A stretch of DNA of 17,235 nt from Candidatus Woesearchaeota archaeon (GCA_014729495.1 WJJV01000007.1:1-17235), one strand, 5' to 3'. Numbered from the stretch's first letter, positions 7,191 through 17,198 are shown. Translations and numbers: made by a program. Notes: generated by a model from the letters alone, not told the origin.

Positions 7191-10100
7191 ATGCTGAAAA
7201 AGAGGTTTTTGAGAGTCACGACTGTATTTCTTGCATTATCTATATTCATTGCCTTGTTCTCTGCTGCTGCAAATGCAGCCTGCTGCATAACAAGCCAGGT
7301 AGGCCAGCTCATAGACTGCCAGCAGATGCTGCCTCAGCAGACCCAGCAGGACTGCGAAGATGGAGGAGGAGAGTACAATGCTGATGACTGCACTGCGATT
7401 GAAGAATGCGCTGAAGACTGCACTACAGGAGATACAATAAATTATGAGTGTCTTGATGGCACTACAATAACAACAGCTGAATGCATAGGTGGAGACTTCT
7501 ATGCAACAGGAGAGGTCTGTCCTGAAGAGGCAGGGCCTGCAGACACCTGCGCTAATGATGAGCTTGATGATGATGATGAGACTGATGTGGACTGCGGAGG
7601 TGCATGCGATCCCTGCGCATTAGGCATGTCCTGCGAGGCTGATTCAGACTGCCAGAGCGGGAACTGCTCAGCAGGCATATGCGAGGAAGCAGCAGTGCCT
7701 GAGGAGCCTGAATGCTCTGATGGAGAGGACAATGATGGTGACGAGCTGATAGATGATAATGACCCTGGATGCTATACATTAGAAGAATACGATCCGCAGG
7801 ATGATGATGAATCAGATGAAGCTCCTCCTGAAGAGCTGCCTGTTGAGGTGACAAAGTGCGGAAACGGAGTGTGCGATCTTGAGGAGGATGAGGAATCCTG
7901 CGTTTATGACTGTGGATTCTGCGGTGATGGCCAGCTTGTTAATGAGGAATGCGAGGATGATTCAGACTGCTTTGGAGGATCATGCAGCAATTGCGAATGC
8001 ATCTACAACTGTCTGGAAAGCCCTCCTGCACCAGGAAACCTTGTGGCTTCAAACATCCAGGGAGAGGATTCTGTTTCTGTATCATGGACTCTTGACCCTT
8101 CTGGATCAGGATGCAGCCTTAATGAGATAATGATATACAGGTGCTCAAGAAGCCCTCTGCAGGAACAGTGCGAGCCAGAGGAATACATTGCATCTGTCCC
8201 TGAGAGAGCCCTTTCATTATACAGCTATACTGATTCAGATGATATAATGCCTGGCATTACATACTGCTATCAGGCAAGGGCATACTATAAGGATTATGGA
8301 AGCATCTCAGAATCAAACCTAGGATGCACATCATATGCTAACGAAAGAGCGTGCATGGAAGGAAACAATTTCTTCTGCAAGAACAACATACTCTACAGCT
8401 GCGGTGCAAGGAATGAGAGGTCAGAGGTGCAGAACTGCTCTGCAATACCTACAGATGAGGGAGCCTATTACTGCCTTGGACCTGACAGTTCAGGCAATGC
8501 TGAGTGCGTGTTCCAGAACAGCTGTGACCTCTGCAATGGGCTTTTCGGAATATTCGGAATCTACGGCACAACAATACACCCTCTACAGACTGGATCAGGC
8601 ACTGTGAGAACTGAGAATGTGCTGTGCACAGAGGAGTTTGTCAAGGCCTGCTATTTTGACAGCACAAAAACAAATGTGGACAAGTACTGGTACTGCGCTA
8701 ATGTGACATCATGCTATGATTATATCTCAGACCAGTCATGCAATGACAATATATGCGGAATAGGCGAATGCATATGGTCTGAGTCTGATGATGCAGGAGC
8801 TGAGTTTGGTGTGGGTGCGTGCGTTCCTGCAGACAATGAAAAGCAGGACTGTTCTGTCTGCGATACACAATCCCTGCCAGCAAGGAATGAGCTTTTCGGA
8901 GCCTGCTCTGATGAGGTCTGCAGGCTCTATGGAGACTGCTATTACACTAATGTGCTGGGCGGATTTGAGTGTGTATCAGAGGACAGCATAGGATGCAGGG
9001 CATACTTGACAGAGGATGACTGCATAGGATCACAGAATGAAGGAAGGCAGAACGTGACTGTTGATGCAACTTATGACCAGGGAAAGAGGACAGGAGGCAC
9101 CAATGAGATAACATCAGAGAGCAATGATTATCTCGGGTTCGGAACATGCAGATGGAGCGGTGAGTTTGGAGCAAACCAGTGCGTCAAGGATGCTGATGGT
9201 GATGTGAAGGCTGACTGTGATTATTATGAATGGGAATGCCAGGCAGACAACACACCTCCTGAGACAAAGATAAAGCAGGATGTGCCTGTGCAGAACAACA
9301 GGCTGCTGCTCGGAACAGATGTCTTCCTTGAGGTCGAGACTACAGAGCCTGCGATTACATACTTCTGCTTTGTCAAGGATGAGGGCAGCGATCCAGGATG
9401 TTATCCAACAGAAAGCACTGCATGCGCAATACAGAAAAAGATAAGTGCAGATGAGGGATGGTTCTCAGGCCCTGGTGATTACATACTCTATTATTATTCA
9501 GAGGATTCTGCGCATAATCTTGAGCAGGTAAAGTCAATTGACGTCAGTATAGATGATTCAGTGCCTGATATCGCAGTATCAGTCAGTGATCCTGTGCCAA
9601 GAACAAAGACTGTAACAATAGGATCTGACAGCGAGGCTGTCTGCAATGCAGACCTAAAGGATTCAGTAGGCAATGTAGTGTATCCTGAGCTGTCCATACA
9701 GGAACAGGTCATTGCAGCAGGAAACAGCATATCAAGGACATACACAGACCTTGCTGATGATGATTATTACTTCACCTACTCATGCAGGAACAGGGCAGGC
9801 AATATCCAGGAAGGCGAGAGGATTATAGAGCTTGACACAAACAGGATACACAATCCAGATCCATCTTACCCTGTCTCCTCAGCATCTGTCATGATCTCTG
9901 TCACAACTGAGGTTTCTGCAGAGTGCAGGTATGCGCTTACAACAGGCACAGACCAGAGGTTTGATGACATGGAAAATTCATTCTCAACAGAGAACAGTCT
10001 TGACCATGAGTCAAGGGTTCTTGTCGCACCAGGAGACTATTACTCATATGATGTCAAGTGCAGGTTCGGGGATGGAAGCATTGAGGGAGCAAAGAATGAC

Positions 10101-12824
10101 AGGATAAGATTTGCTGTGGACAATGTGCCTCCGACTGTGAAGGCTGTGAGCACTTTTGCTGCTTATGGCTTTGACCAGAGCCAGGAGTATGGTGAGAAGC
10201 AGACCCTTATGCTTGAGTGCAGGGATGACTGGTTCCTAAAGAACTGGGGTGTGAGAGGAATGGACTTTGGGTGTGAAAGGACTACATACAGCTATACTGA
10301 CAGGAACGGATACCTTGTTCAGGACATGACATTTGATGGAGAAGGCCTCAGCGATCCTTTCACTGTCAGCTCCACACAGGTGATAAATTACAGGACTGAA
10401 GACAAGGGAGGGAATTATGTGACAGGAGGCATAAGCGTAAACATAAACACTGCCCCTCCGATACTCAGCCTTGACATGATGAAGCCTCCTGTGACAGAAG
10501 ACTCAGTTTCTCTTGATGCTGTTGCCAGCGGAGATTACATACTCAGGCTCTCATCAACAAAGAGCATAAGCCTGGCTCAGGCAGACATAAAGATATTCGG
10601 GGATGATCAGGTATACAATATAGACACAGCCAAGGCAGGAACAGAAGACTTTGGAAGAGTGCATTACTTCTCATTCTCTATTCCATGGACTCTTCCTGAG
10701 ATGACGGATAATGTTCTTGTGGCCAATGTGACAGCAAGGGTGGCAAGGCCAGGAGAGTTCTGCTCGCTTGACTTCTCAACATCAACAAACAGGCATTACA
10801 CAGCCAGGAACTTCACATTTGACACAGGATTCCCTGAGATAGATCTCAAGCCAAGACTGAGCTCGTATGACTCCTCCCAGTATTTATACCCATTGAATGA
10901 GGAGGATGATGTTTATTATACAAATGCAAACCCTCTTTTCATAACAGGAGAATCAAAAGGCACATCAACAGCCAGAGTCAATTATTATATTGGCAAGAAG
11001 CTGAGCGAGATGAGGATACAGCAGGTCTATGACATGGATGATAACGCTGATTATGAGCCCATAAGCGAGATGGACAGTGCTCAGATGCAGGGCAGTGCAG
11101 GAGACACCACACTCATAAGCTATTTCGGAGGGCTTGAAGACTTTGGAGTGACTGAAGGCAATTACATTGAATTCGAGCATACAAGGAAGGATTATGGGCA
11201 TTACAAGAATTATTATGCAATATCTGGTGTGAGTGGAAGCAGGATAATGCTTGAAGAGCCTCTTGAGGAGGATGTTGAGCTGACAGATGATGCAGCAGTC
11301 TACAACAGGAAGACTCCTTACAACTGGTTCGGAGCTGATGTTGAGCTTGAAAGAGGCATAAACTATCTATTCCTCAGGCCTGAGAGCAGGGCAGGTCTTG
11401 AGGGCAGCATGGCAGAGGATGAGATATTCACGATAGTGTATGATCCTGATGCTCCAGAGGTGATGGAACAGACACCTGCTCCTGGCTCCAATGAGAACAC
11501 AGAGATGCCTATCTCAATAATAGTGAGAGAACCTGTGAGAAGCTCCCAGCTTGACACTGGAAGTGTTAAGCTTTACCTGAATGATGAGAGCGTCAGTCTT
11601 GAGGATATAACAGTCACGACAAATGGAAAATACAATTATTACAACATAACCCATCTTGCTGACGGCCTTGACGGAACATACTATGTCAACTTCACAGGCC
11701 ATGATTTTGCGCTGAATCCAATAAGCCCTGGTTCAGCAAGCCCATCCTGGGTGTTCACAGTCAATGAGGATTCTCCTCAGAAGCCCATATTTGATGTTGC
11801 AGGAGGAACAAAGCACAATGGGATGTGGTTTGTCAGGGAATCTCCTGAATTCACTCTCTACTTCCCTGATGATGTTCCTGTTGAGATCACAGCATACTTC
11901 AAGAATTATATTGAAAACTATGTCAATGTGGAGAACTGCAGGGGCAGGGCAGATACAAACTTCTTCACTGACTGCTATTTTGACCCTGAGCTTGAGCCAA
12001 GATCAATAGGGTCTGGAGGGGAATTCCTTGAGGATGTCTTCCAGATAATAGTGCAGGCAAGAAAGGTGTTTGGAGAGAATGCTCTTGGACCAAACTCACC
12101 AATATACCTTGATAAGCTGGTGATAGACGATCTTGAACCCAATATAGGCACAGTCACTTATCCTGAGAAGATGGGTCAGAACCAGATAATTGAGTTTGAT
12201 GCAATAGTCTATAATGAGGCCCATGACCTCAACGCCACTCTGTTCTTCATGGGAGAAGCACATGATCTCACACAGACAGGAAGGTCAGATAACCATTACT
12301 ATTTTGAATGGGATTCTCCTGCAGTTGACTTCTCTATACCAGCGCAAAGGGAGGAGTTTGAGGGAATGCATGACATAACCCTTAACATAGCAGATTACGC
12401 AGGCAACTCAGATTCTTTTTCAGGAGAGATGTTCATGGACCTGAGCTATCCTGATGTGGAGGATCTCAGCGTGACCGTGACTCCGACAAAAGTCATTTCA
12501 TACAGGGAATACAAGACCAGGCAGACAGAGGTCCTGATAAAAGGCAATTTCACTGATGATGATGTCACATCAGTGTATGTTGTTCCTGGAAGCTACAGGT
12601 TCATTCCAGGCGAGGAGCCTGAAAGAGAGGATATCAGTGAGCTTGCCAACATAATAGGCAACAGCTTTGAGCTGACCATGATAATAAACGGAACATTCAA
12701 CAAGACAATACTTAATGAGCTAAGCATATTCATGGAAGATGAGGCAGGGAACACTGCATCTACCATACTATCTGTTGTGGCTGACCTGCAGCCGCCATAT
12801 GTAGTCGGCACAACAGTATCCTGA
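7191..12824 (+). CDS. Giant secreted Cys-rich and Ig-like repeat surface protein (1877 aa)
   Basis: Residues 1-29 form a signal peptide (basic start, hydrophobic core, cleavage probably at A-N-A before A-C-C). Then come: a Cys/Asp-rich region; an E-T-D-V-D-C-G-G-A-C-D-P-C module (about 125-170); a D-G-E-D-N-D-G-D-E-L-I-D-D calcium-type motif (about 176-194); a C-G-N-G-V-C-D...D-C-G motif (about 223-242); a fibronectin III-like domain (about 278-382); a long Cys-rich segment (about 383-686); and a chain of Ig-like beta modules to the end (about 687-1877). Several of the Ig-like modules carry the pattern 'C-R-Y/C-N ... Y-Y ... C-R/K ... G-N/G-S ... D' with intervening P-P, and one near 1422-1525 resembles a bacterial Ig-like domain. 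No C-terminal membrane helix is seen, so the protein is secreted or held by partners; the single-span protein encoded next is an obvious candidate. Extracellular stalk or adhesin function is inferred. Confidence 0.93.
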   Translation: MLKKRFLRVTTVFLALSIFIALFSAAANAACCITSQVGQLIDCQQMLPQQTQQDCEDGGGEYNADDCTAIEECAEDCTTGDTINYECLDGTTITTAECIGGDFYATGEVCPEEAGPADTCANDELDDDDETDVDCGGACDPCALGMSCEADSDCQSGNCSAGICEEAAVPEEPECSDGEDNDGDELIDDNDPGCYTLEEYDPQDDDESDEAPPEELPVEVTKCGNGVCDLEEDEESCVYDCGFCGDGQLVNEECEDDSDCFGGSCSNCECIYNCLESPPAPGNLVASNIQGEDSVSVSWTLDPSGSGCSLNEIMIYRCSRSPLQEQCEPEEYIASVPERALSLYSYTDSDDIMPGITYCYQARAYYKDYGSISESNLGCTSYANERACMEGNNFFCKNNILYSCGARNERSEVQNCSAIPTDEGAYYCLGPDSSGNAECVFQNSCDLCNGLFGIFGIYGTTIHPLQTGSGTVRTENVLCTEEFVKACYFDSTKTNVDKYWYCANVTSCYDYISDQSCNDNICGIGECIWSESDDAGAEFGVGACVPADNEKQDCSVCDTQSLPARNELFGACSDEVCRLYGDCYYTNVLGGFECVSEDSIGCRAYLTEDDCIGSQNEGRQNVTVDATYDQGKRTGGTNEITSESNDYLGFGTCRWSGEFGANQCVKDADGDVKADCDYYEWECQADNTPPETKIKQDVPVQNNRLLLGTDVFLEVETTEPAITYFCFVKDEGSDPGCYPTESTACAIQKKISADEGWFSGPGDYILYYYSEDSAHNLEQVKSIDVSIDDSVPDIAVSVSDPVPRTKTVTIGSDSEAVCNADLKDSVGNVVYPELSIQEQVIAAGNSISRTYTDLADDDYYFTYSCRNRAGNIQEGERIIELDTNRIHNPDPSYPVSSASVMISVTTEVSAECRYALTTGTDQRFDDMENSFSTENSLDHESRVLVAPGDYYSYDVKCRFGDGSIEGAKNDRIRFAVDNVPPTVKAVSTFAAYGFDQSQEYGEKQTLMLECRDDWFLKNWGVRGMDFGCERTTYSYTDRNGYLVQDMTFDGEGLSDPFTVSSTQVINYRTEDKGGNYVTGGISVNINTAPPILSLDMMKPPVTEDSVSLDAVASGDYILRLSSTKSISLAQADIKIFGDDQVYNIDTAKAGTEDFGRVHYFSFSIPWTLPEMTDNVLVANVTARVARPGEFCSLDFSTSTNRHYTARNFTFDTGFPEIDLKPRLSSYDSSQYLYPLNEEDDVYYTNANPLFITGESKGTSTARVNYYIGKKLSEMRIQQVYDMDDNADYEPISEMDSAQMQGSAGDTTLISYFGGLEDFGVTEGNYIEFEHTRKDYGHYKNYYAISGVSGSRIMLEEPLEEDVELTDDAAVYNRKTPYNWFGADVELERGINYLFLRPESRAGLEGSMAEDEIFTIVYDPDAPEVMEQTPAPGSNENTEMPISIIVREPVRSSQLDTGSVKLYLNDESVSLEDITVTTNGKYNYYNITHLADGLDGTYYVNFTGHDFALNPISPGSASPSWVFTVNEDSPQKPIFDVAGGTKHNGMWFVRESPEFTLYFPDDVPVEITAYFKNYIENYVNVENCRGRADTNFFTDCYFDPELEPRSIGSGGEFLEDVFQIIVQARKVFGENALGPNSPIYLDKLVIDDLEPNIGTVTYPEKMGQNQIIEFDAIVYNEAHDLNATLFFMGEAHDLTQTGRSDNHYYFEWDSPAVDFSIPAQREEFEGMHDITLNIADYAGNSDSFSGEMFMDLSYPDVEDLSVTVTPTKVISYREYKTRQTEVLIKGNFTDDDVTSVYVVPGSYRFIPGEEPEREDISELANIIGNSFELTMIINGTFNKTILNELSIFMEDEAGNTASTILSVVADLQPPYVVGTTVS

Positions 12825-12841
12825 AAGCAGCAATTGCTTTT
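12824..12841 (+). terminator. Small hairpin with T-run between the two Ig-like genes
   Basis: AAAGCA (12824-12829) and TGCTTT (12835-12840) pair over 6 bp around a GCAAT loop, beginning at the last base of the stop codon and ending in TTTT. It is weak and could only partly reduce read-through into the next gene, which starts 41 nt after the stop codon and shows no clear promoter of its own. Confidence 0.25.
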
Positions 12842-12865
12842 GCATAGAACAGGATCAACTTAAAG

Positions 12866-15800
12866 ATGAGACCAAAAAAGAGGTGCCTACTCATAGCAGC
12901 CATGCTAATGGCTCTTCTATTTTGCACTGCTGTCATAGCACAGGAAGGGCAGGAAGATGAGGAACCTCTTTCAGAGTTCAGGAGAATCAACAAGGTCCAG
13001 CCGACCATAGACATATTCTTTCAGGAGGATATCAATCTTACTGATGCTGTCCTTTACGGAATCAATTCAGCGATCATAGAAAGGAATGCTTACCTCTTCA
13101 ATCAATATATCACAACAGGAGATATTGCATTTCTTGAGAGCATGATGGCAATAGAGATTCCAATAGAAGCTGCTGTGTCAGGAGACAGAAGAAGCCTATC
13201 CATAACCCCAGAAGAGCCTCTCTTCAACGGCTATTTCACTCTAATGGTACAGGTAGAGGACATTGTGGGCAACACTGCAATGCATACTGACCGATTCTAT
13301 CTGAACCTCACTGAGACGCAGATAATAGTTGTCTCGCCAAGGCTTGGAGTATCCAACAGGTCTGTTAATAATCTCACAATAAGGACAACAAGAAATGGTA
13401 TCCCAGAGGACACAGAATGCAAGATAGGAATAGATGATCCTGCCTACAACTTTGACAGCCTGGCTCTGGAACCTTTTGAAACCCCTCTCAGGATGAGCTC
13501 AACACACACTGCAGATGATGTGTTCACCAGATTCAATCTGGGAAACAGCGGAACATTCTACATAGTTTGCAGGGATGAGTCCCTCGGCAGGGTAAACCAG
13601 AGGAGAGTGGATGTCTATGTTGATACAATACCTCCTGTGATAACCCAGTTCACATTTGATCCAAAAAAGGTTGTGGAATATCCTGAATTCGGAGCAGAGA
13701 TATCCGCAGATCTTGTTGTCCATGCCAGTGAGCCTGTGATATGCAGATACTCAGCAGAGCAGGAACTTAATTATTCAGACATGACTTTGTTTGAAGGCTT
13801 TGACCGTTTTGACTTTGAGGCATACAGTTCGCAGGCCAGGAATGATTATGTGATAGGAAGTGATGAGACAGCTTCATACACATTCTACACTCAATGCGAA
13901 GACAGAGCAGGATGGAAGACAGCAAAAGCAAGCTCAGTGCTTGATGTTGACCTTTCAGCAGGTCTTGGAATATCAGTTGCCTTCCCTCCAGGATACACTT
14001 CAAATGACACAATAGAGCTGAATGCGCTTACCAACAAGAGAGCGACCTGCCAGATAAGGGGAGAGGATATCAGCCAGTACACCCAGATGGTAGACAGCCC
14101 TGATCAGAGATCCCACAGGTATTTCCTCGGAGAGCTTGATGACGGCTCATACACCTACTCAATCTACTGCAGGAGCACCTCAGCAGGAGTCATACAGGAC
14201 CAGACACTCACATACACTTTCACTATAGATAACAGCCCTCCAGGAGCCTCTCAGGTGAATGGAACATTGGTTACATGCTACAATAACAAATTCCTTTTTG
14301 AGCCTCCTCTGCAGCTGACAGCAGAGGATGAGGAGTCAGGAATAAGCCATTTCCTGCTGGAAGTGAGGCAGGGCACCACAGCCCTGCTGAACAGCACTGA
14401 AGTGCCTGCAGATCTTTCAGAGGTAGATGAGAACAATGAAGGGGATGCTTTTGCCCTTGAGAACAATACTGCGTACACATTCAATATCATTGCTGTGAAC
14501 AATGTGGGAATGGAGGGAAGCTCAAGATCATTCAGTGTTGAATATGACCCTCAGGCAGAGATGTGCCTTGAGCAGAATCCTCCTTCTGTGTCCATGTCAG
14601 AGAACAAGACAACAGGCCTGACAGAGGTCACTCTCGCATGCACAGATGATTCAGGATGCGACAATAATAGTTTCTATTATGGCACTGCAGGATCAGCAGA
14701 CAATTGCTCTGCTGACAGCCTTCTCGCAGGACCTCCTTTTATGGTGGATGTGAGAGAATCATCATACATCTGCTATCTTGCAAAAGACATAGTAGGCAAC
14801 AATGCCACAGGATCAAAGCTGATAGAGGTGGATACAGCTGCATCATGCAACAATCTCAAGAAGGATGGAAAAGAGACTGATGTTGACTGTGGAGATGGAT
14901 GCGCTCCTTGCAGTGCAGGAGAATCATGCCTGCAGAATTCAGACTGCATAACAAACTACTGCCAGAACAGCACCTGCACAGAGCCTACATGCGATGACAG
15001 AATACTGAACGGCCCGTACAACAAGATGGAATCAGACATTGACTGCGGAGGCCACTGCGCTGAAAAAGGCATAAAGTGCGGACTTGACCAGGACTGCAGC
15101 AAGCATGATGACTGCGAGTCAGGATTCTGCGATCCTGCAATGGAGGTGTGCGCTGAGAGCACGTGCTTTGACGGAGTAAGAGGCCCTGATGAAGCTGATG
15201 TTGACTGCGGAGGGGTCTGCCTGGATGAATTCCTGCAGTGCGAAGTTGGATCTGACTGCCTCAATGATGAGGACTGCGTAAGCGGGAACTGCAGAGCAGG
15301 AACCTGCAAACCTGAAGCACAGCCTCTTGAACCTGAATCTGATTTCCCATTAGGACTGATACTCATGATTCTTGGATTGCTTATGATTGCAGGAGGATCA
15401 GGATATCTCATGTATAAGAGATCACAGAAGCCAAGAACCGGCGGCAGGCCTTCAGCAGCAAGGCCCTCTTCTGCTGAAGAAGAACAGAGGAAAAAGGAAG
15501 AGGCAGAGAAGGCAAGAAAGCTTGAAGAGCAGAGAAGAAAAGCCATGGAAGAGCAGAGAAAGAAAGCTCTTGAAGAAGAGAGGGAAAAAGAAGAGGCAGT
15601 AAAGAAGAGAAGAGAAGAACTGGAGAAGAAGAAAGAAAAGGAAAGGGATAAGCTGTTCAGCGCTTTTGGAGAGGCCAAGAAAAGAGAAGGTAAAGAAAAT
15701 GAAGGAGAGACTCTTGAGGAAGAGATAGAGGGTGCAGAGAAAAGCGACTGGCTGAGCTTTGACACATTCAAGAACCTGTTCACAGGAAAGAAAGATAAAC

Positions 15801-16102
15801 CTAAGGCTGTAGGGAAAGCTGGAACAGGAGCAGGAAGGCCATCTAAAGCCCCAAAGGCTCCTGAAGCTCCTGGAAGCATATTTGATGAGCTTGGAAGGCT
15901 TGAAGGAGAGAAGGAAGAGGATGTCTACAAGAGGCTTGATGAGATGTCAAAAAGCTCCTCTGGAACCTCAGGAAGTAAGTCAATCAGGGAAAAGGACATA
16001 TATGATGAGCTGAGACAGTACATAAAGCCTCAGGGCAAGGGCAGCAAGACAAAGAAAAGCAATACCAGGAAATCCACAAAGAAGTCAAAGAGGAAGAAAT
16101 GA
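12866..16102 (+). CDS. Receptor-shaped single-span protein: Ig-like/Cys-repeat ectodomain and charged coiled-coil cytoplasmic tail
   Basis: This 1078-residue protein starts at ATG 12866, where a signal peptide fits (about 1-25, cleavage near V-I-A before Q-E-G); only a weak GGATC lies upstream. The ectodomain has Ig-like modules (about 26-655) of the same kind as the preceding protein, with 'C-R-Y-S ... Y-S-D-M ... Y-T-F-Y-T-Q-C-E-D' repeats. Three cysteine modules follow with E-T-D-V-D-C-G, S-D-I-D-C-G-G and A-D-V-D-C-G-G (starting near 661, 709 and 767). One transmembrane helix (about 828-850) precedes K-R-S-Q-K, so the C-terminus should be cytoplasmic. The tail (about 851-1078) is a long Lys/Glu/Arg coiled coil (about 868-935), a Pro/Ala linker, three short helical motifs, and a strongly basic end. 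It links an outer stalk to the cell interior. No enzymatic domain is seen. Confidence 0.92.
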   Translation: MRPKKRCLLIAAMLMALLFCTAVIAQEGQEDEEPLSEFRRINKVQPTIDIFFQEDINLTDAVLYGINSAIIERNAYLFNQYITTGDIAFLESMMAIEIPIEAAVSGDRRSLSITPEEPLFNGYFTLMVQVEDIVGNTAMHTDRFYLNLTETQIIVVSPRLGVSNRSVNNLTIRTTRNGIPEDTECKIGIDDPAYNFDSLALEPFETPLRMSSTHTADDVFTRFNLGNSGTFYIVCRDESLGRVNQRRVDVYVDTIPPVITQFTFDPKKVVEYPEFGAEISADLVVHASEPVICRYSAEQELNYSDMTLFEGFDRFDFEAYSSQARNDYVIGSDETASYTFYTQCEDRAGWKTAKASSVLDVDLSAGLGISVAFPPGYTSNDTIELNALTNKRATCQIRGEDISQYTQMVDSPDQRSHRYFLGELDDGSYTYSIYCRSTSAGVIQDQTLTYTFTIDNSPPGASQVNGTLVTCYNNKFLFEPPLQLTAEDEESGISHFLLEVRQGTTALLNSTEVPADLSEVDENNEGDAFALENNTAYTFNIIAVNNVGMEGSSRSFSVEYDPQAEMCLEQNPPSVSMSENKTTGLTEVTLACTDDSGCDNNSFYYGTAGSADNCSADSLLAGPPFMVDVRESSYICYLAKDIVGNNATGSKLIEVDTAASCNNLKKDGKETDVDCGDGCAPCSAGESCLQNSDCITNYCQNSTCTEPTCDDRILNGPYNKMESDIDCGGHCAEKGIKCGLDQDCSKHDDCESGFCDPAMEVCAESTCFDGVRGPDEADVDCGGVCLDEFLQCEVGSDCLNDEDCVSGNCRAGTCKPEAQPLEPESDFPLGLILMILGLLMIAGGSGYLMYKRSQKPRTGGRPSAARPSSAEEEQRKKEEAEKARKLEEQRRKAMEEQRKKALEEEREKEEAVKKRREELEKKKEKERDKLFSAFGEAKKREGKENEGETLEEEIEGAEKSDWLSFDTFKNLFTGKKDKPKAVGKAGTGAGRPSKAPKAPEAPGSIFDELGRLEGEKEEDVYKRLDEMSKSSSGTSGSKSIREKDIYDELRQYIKPQGKGSKTKKSNTRKSTKKSKRKK

Positions 16103-17196
16103 TGAGAGACCTGAAGCAGGACAGGAAAGCAGTGGTTGAGGTTCAGTTCAACTGGATATTCATACTTTTCGCAGGCGCTCTGATACTTGTATTCTTCATA
16201 ATGATAATAAACAAGCAGAAGGATCTGTCTGACAGGAAGCTTTCTGTAGAGGTGCTGAACTCGCTTGACAGGATAATGTCAGGCCAGAGGGCGAGCGAGA
16301 ACAGGCAGGACATCATAAATATGTTTGAGGTTGAGATGTTATATTCATGTGGCGGTTGCGACTGCGACTTCTCTCTGTCAGGCATGTCCAAGAGCAAGGG
16401 CACTCTTGTTGTCTTTGCTCCTAGCAGCATGGAGTCTGACCGTCTTCTGACGTGGACCCAAAGCTGGGACATGCCTTTCAGGGTGACTAATTTCATATAT
16501 CTCACAGTGCCTGAGAACAGGTATTATTTCATTGATCCTCCAGAACATGTTGAGAGGGATTTCCTGGAAAACCTTCCTGCTAATCTAACTTATGAGATAG
16601 TCAAAGCAGGAGAGGACATTCCAACAATTGATGATATTGAGTTCAGGGGAGAGCAGAAAGTGAGGCTTGTTTTCTTCGGAGACACTGGAGGCGCTCCTGA
16701 CATGCCCCAGGATCTTGAGGATGTAGATGATACAAGAGTAACTGCGCTTGTGATTGATGACACAGGCCCTGCATGGATGAACGGCAATGCTGAGATGCTT
16801 TTCTATCTCAAGAGAGGTGATGTCTTTGTTGAGGACCTTGATGAGGAGCAGGCAGAGAACTCATACCCTGCGCTGGGATTCTCAGGAGCTTATGGCGCAG
16901 TGTACTCTGACAGCTTCCAGAATTTCAAGTGCAATATGGATGATGCTGTGAAGAGATTCAGCTTTGTTGCTGAGGTCTACAAGGAAAGGTCATGGGACCT
17001 TGCAGCAGCAATGAGCAACAGAGGAGACTCTGGAGGCATACTCTGCGGAACAGTGCTGAACCTGGGATACACAATAATGCAGGCAATGGAATCCAGCATA
17101 AGCTCTATGGAAAGCACAGGAATATTCCAGGCAATATCAGACCTGAATGATGTCAATGACAATGCAATACTGAACTCATGCCCAAGAATATATTGA
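16099..17196 (+). CDS. N-terminally anchored DPANN-type conserved membrane protein ('QFNWIF' type)
   Basis: This 365-residue protein starts at ATG 16099, overlapping the stop of the previous gene as ATGA; ATG 16102 is an alternative. The overlap implies translational coupling with the single-span coiled-coil protein. Residues about 15-40 (Q-F-N-W-I-F-I-L-F-A-G-A and following) form one hydrophobic helix near the N-terminus, followed by a K-Q-K-D-L-S-D-R-K-L segment. I recall this combination in uncharacterised proteins of Woesearchaeota-like genomes. A C-G-G-C-D-C cluster follows (about 84-89), which could form a disulfide or bind metal. The remainder is a mixed alpha/beta domain with no family I can name, ending in a helical region with one more Cys pair. 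Orientation outward and a role in the same envelope assembly are inferred from context. Confidence 0.88.
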   Translation: MMRDLKQDRKAVVEVQFNWIFILFAGALILVFFIMIINKQKDLSDRKLSVEVLNSLDRIMSGQRASENRQDIINMFEVEMLYSCGGCDCDFSLSGMSKSKGTLVVFAPSSMESDRLLTWTQSWDMPFRVTNFIYLTVPENRYYFIDPPEHVERDFLENLPANLTYEIVKAGEDIPTIDDIEFRGEQKVRLVFFGDTGGAPDMPQDLEDVDDTRVTALVIDDTGPAWMNGNAEMLFYLKRGDVFVEDLDEEQAENSYPALGFSGAYGAVYSDSFQNFKCNMDDAVKRFSFVAEVYKERSWDLAAAMSNRGDSGGILCGTVLNLGYTIMQAMESSISSMESTGIFQAISDLNDVNDNAILNSCPRIY

Positions 17197-17198
17197 GG

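Noticed and set aside
12780..12900. The two Ig-like genes being one gene split by a sequencing error
   Set aside because: The second gene has its own complete signal peptide directly after its ATG and a small hairpin lies between them, so two genes are the simpler reading.
14956..15879. A 307-codon minus-strand open frame opposite the coiled-coil region
   Set aside because: Its Ser/Phe-rich composition is the mirror of Lys/Glu codons on the + strand; it has no recognisable domain and lies wholly inside a convincing gene.
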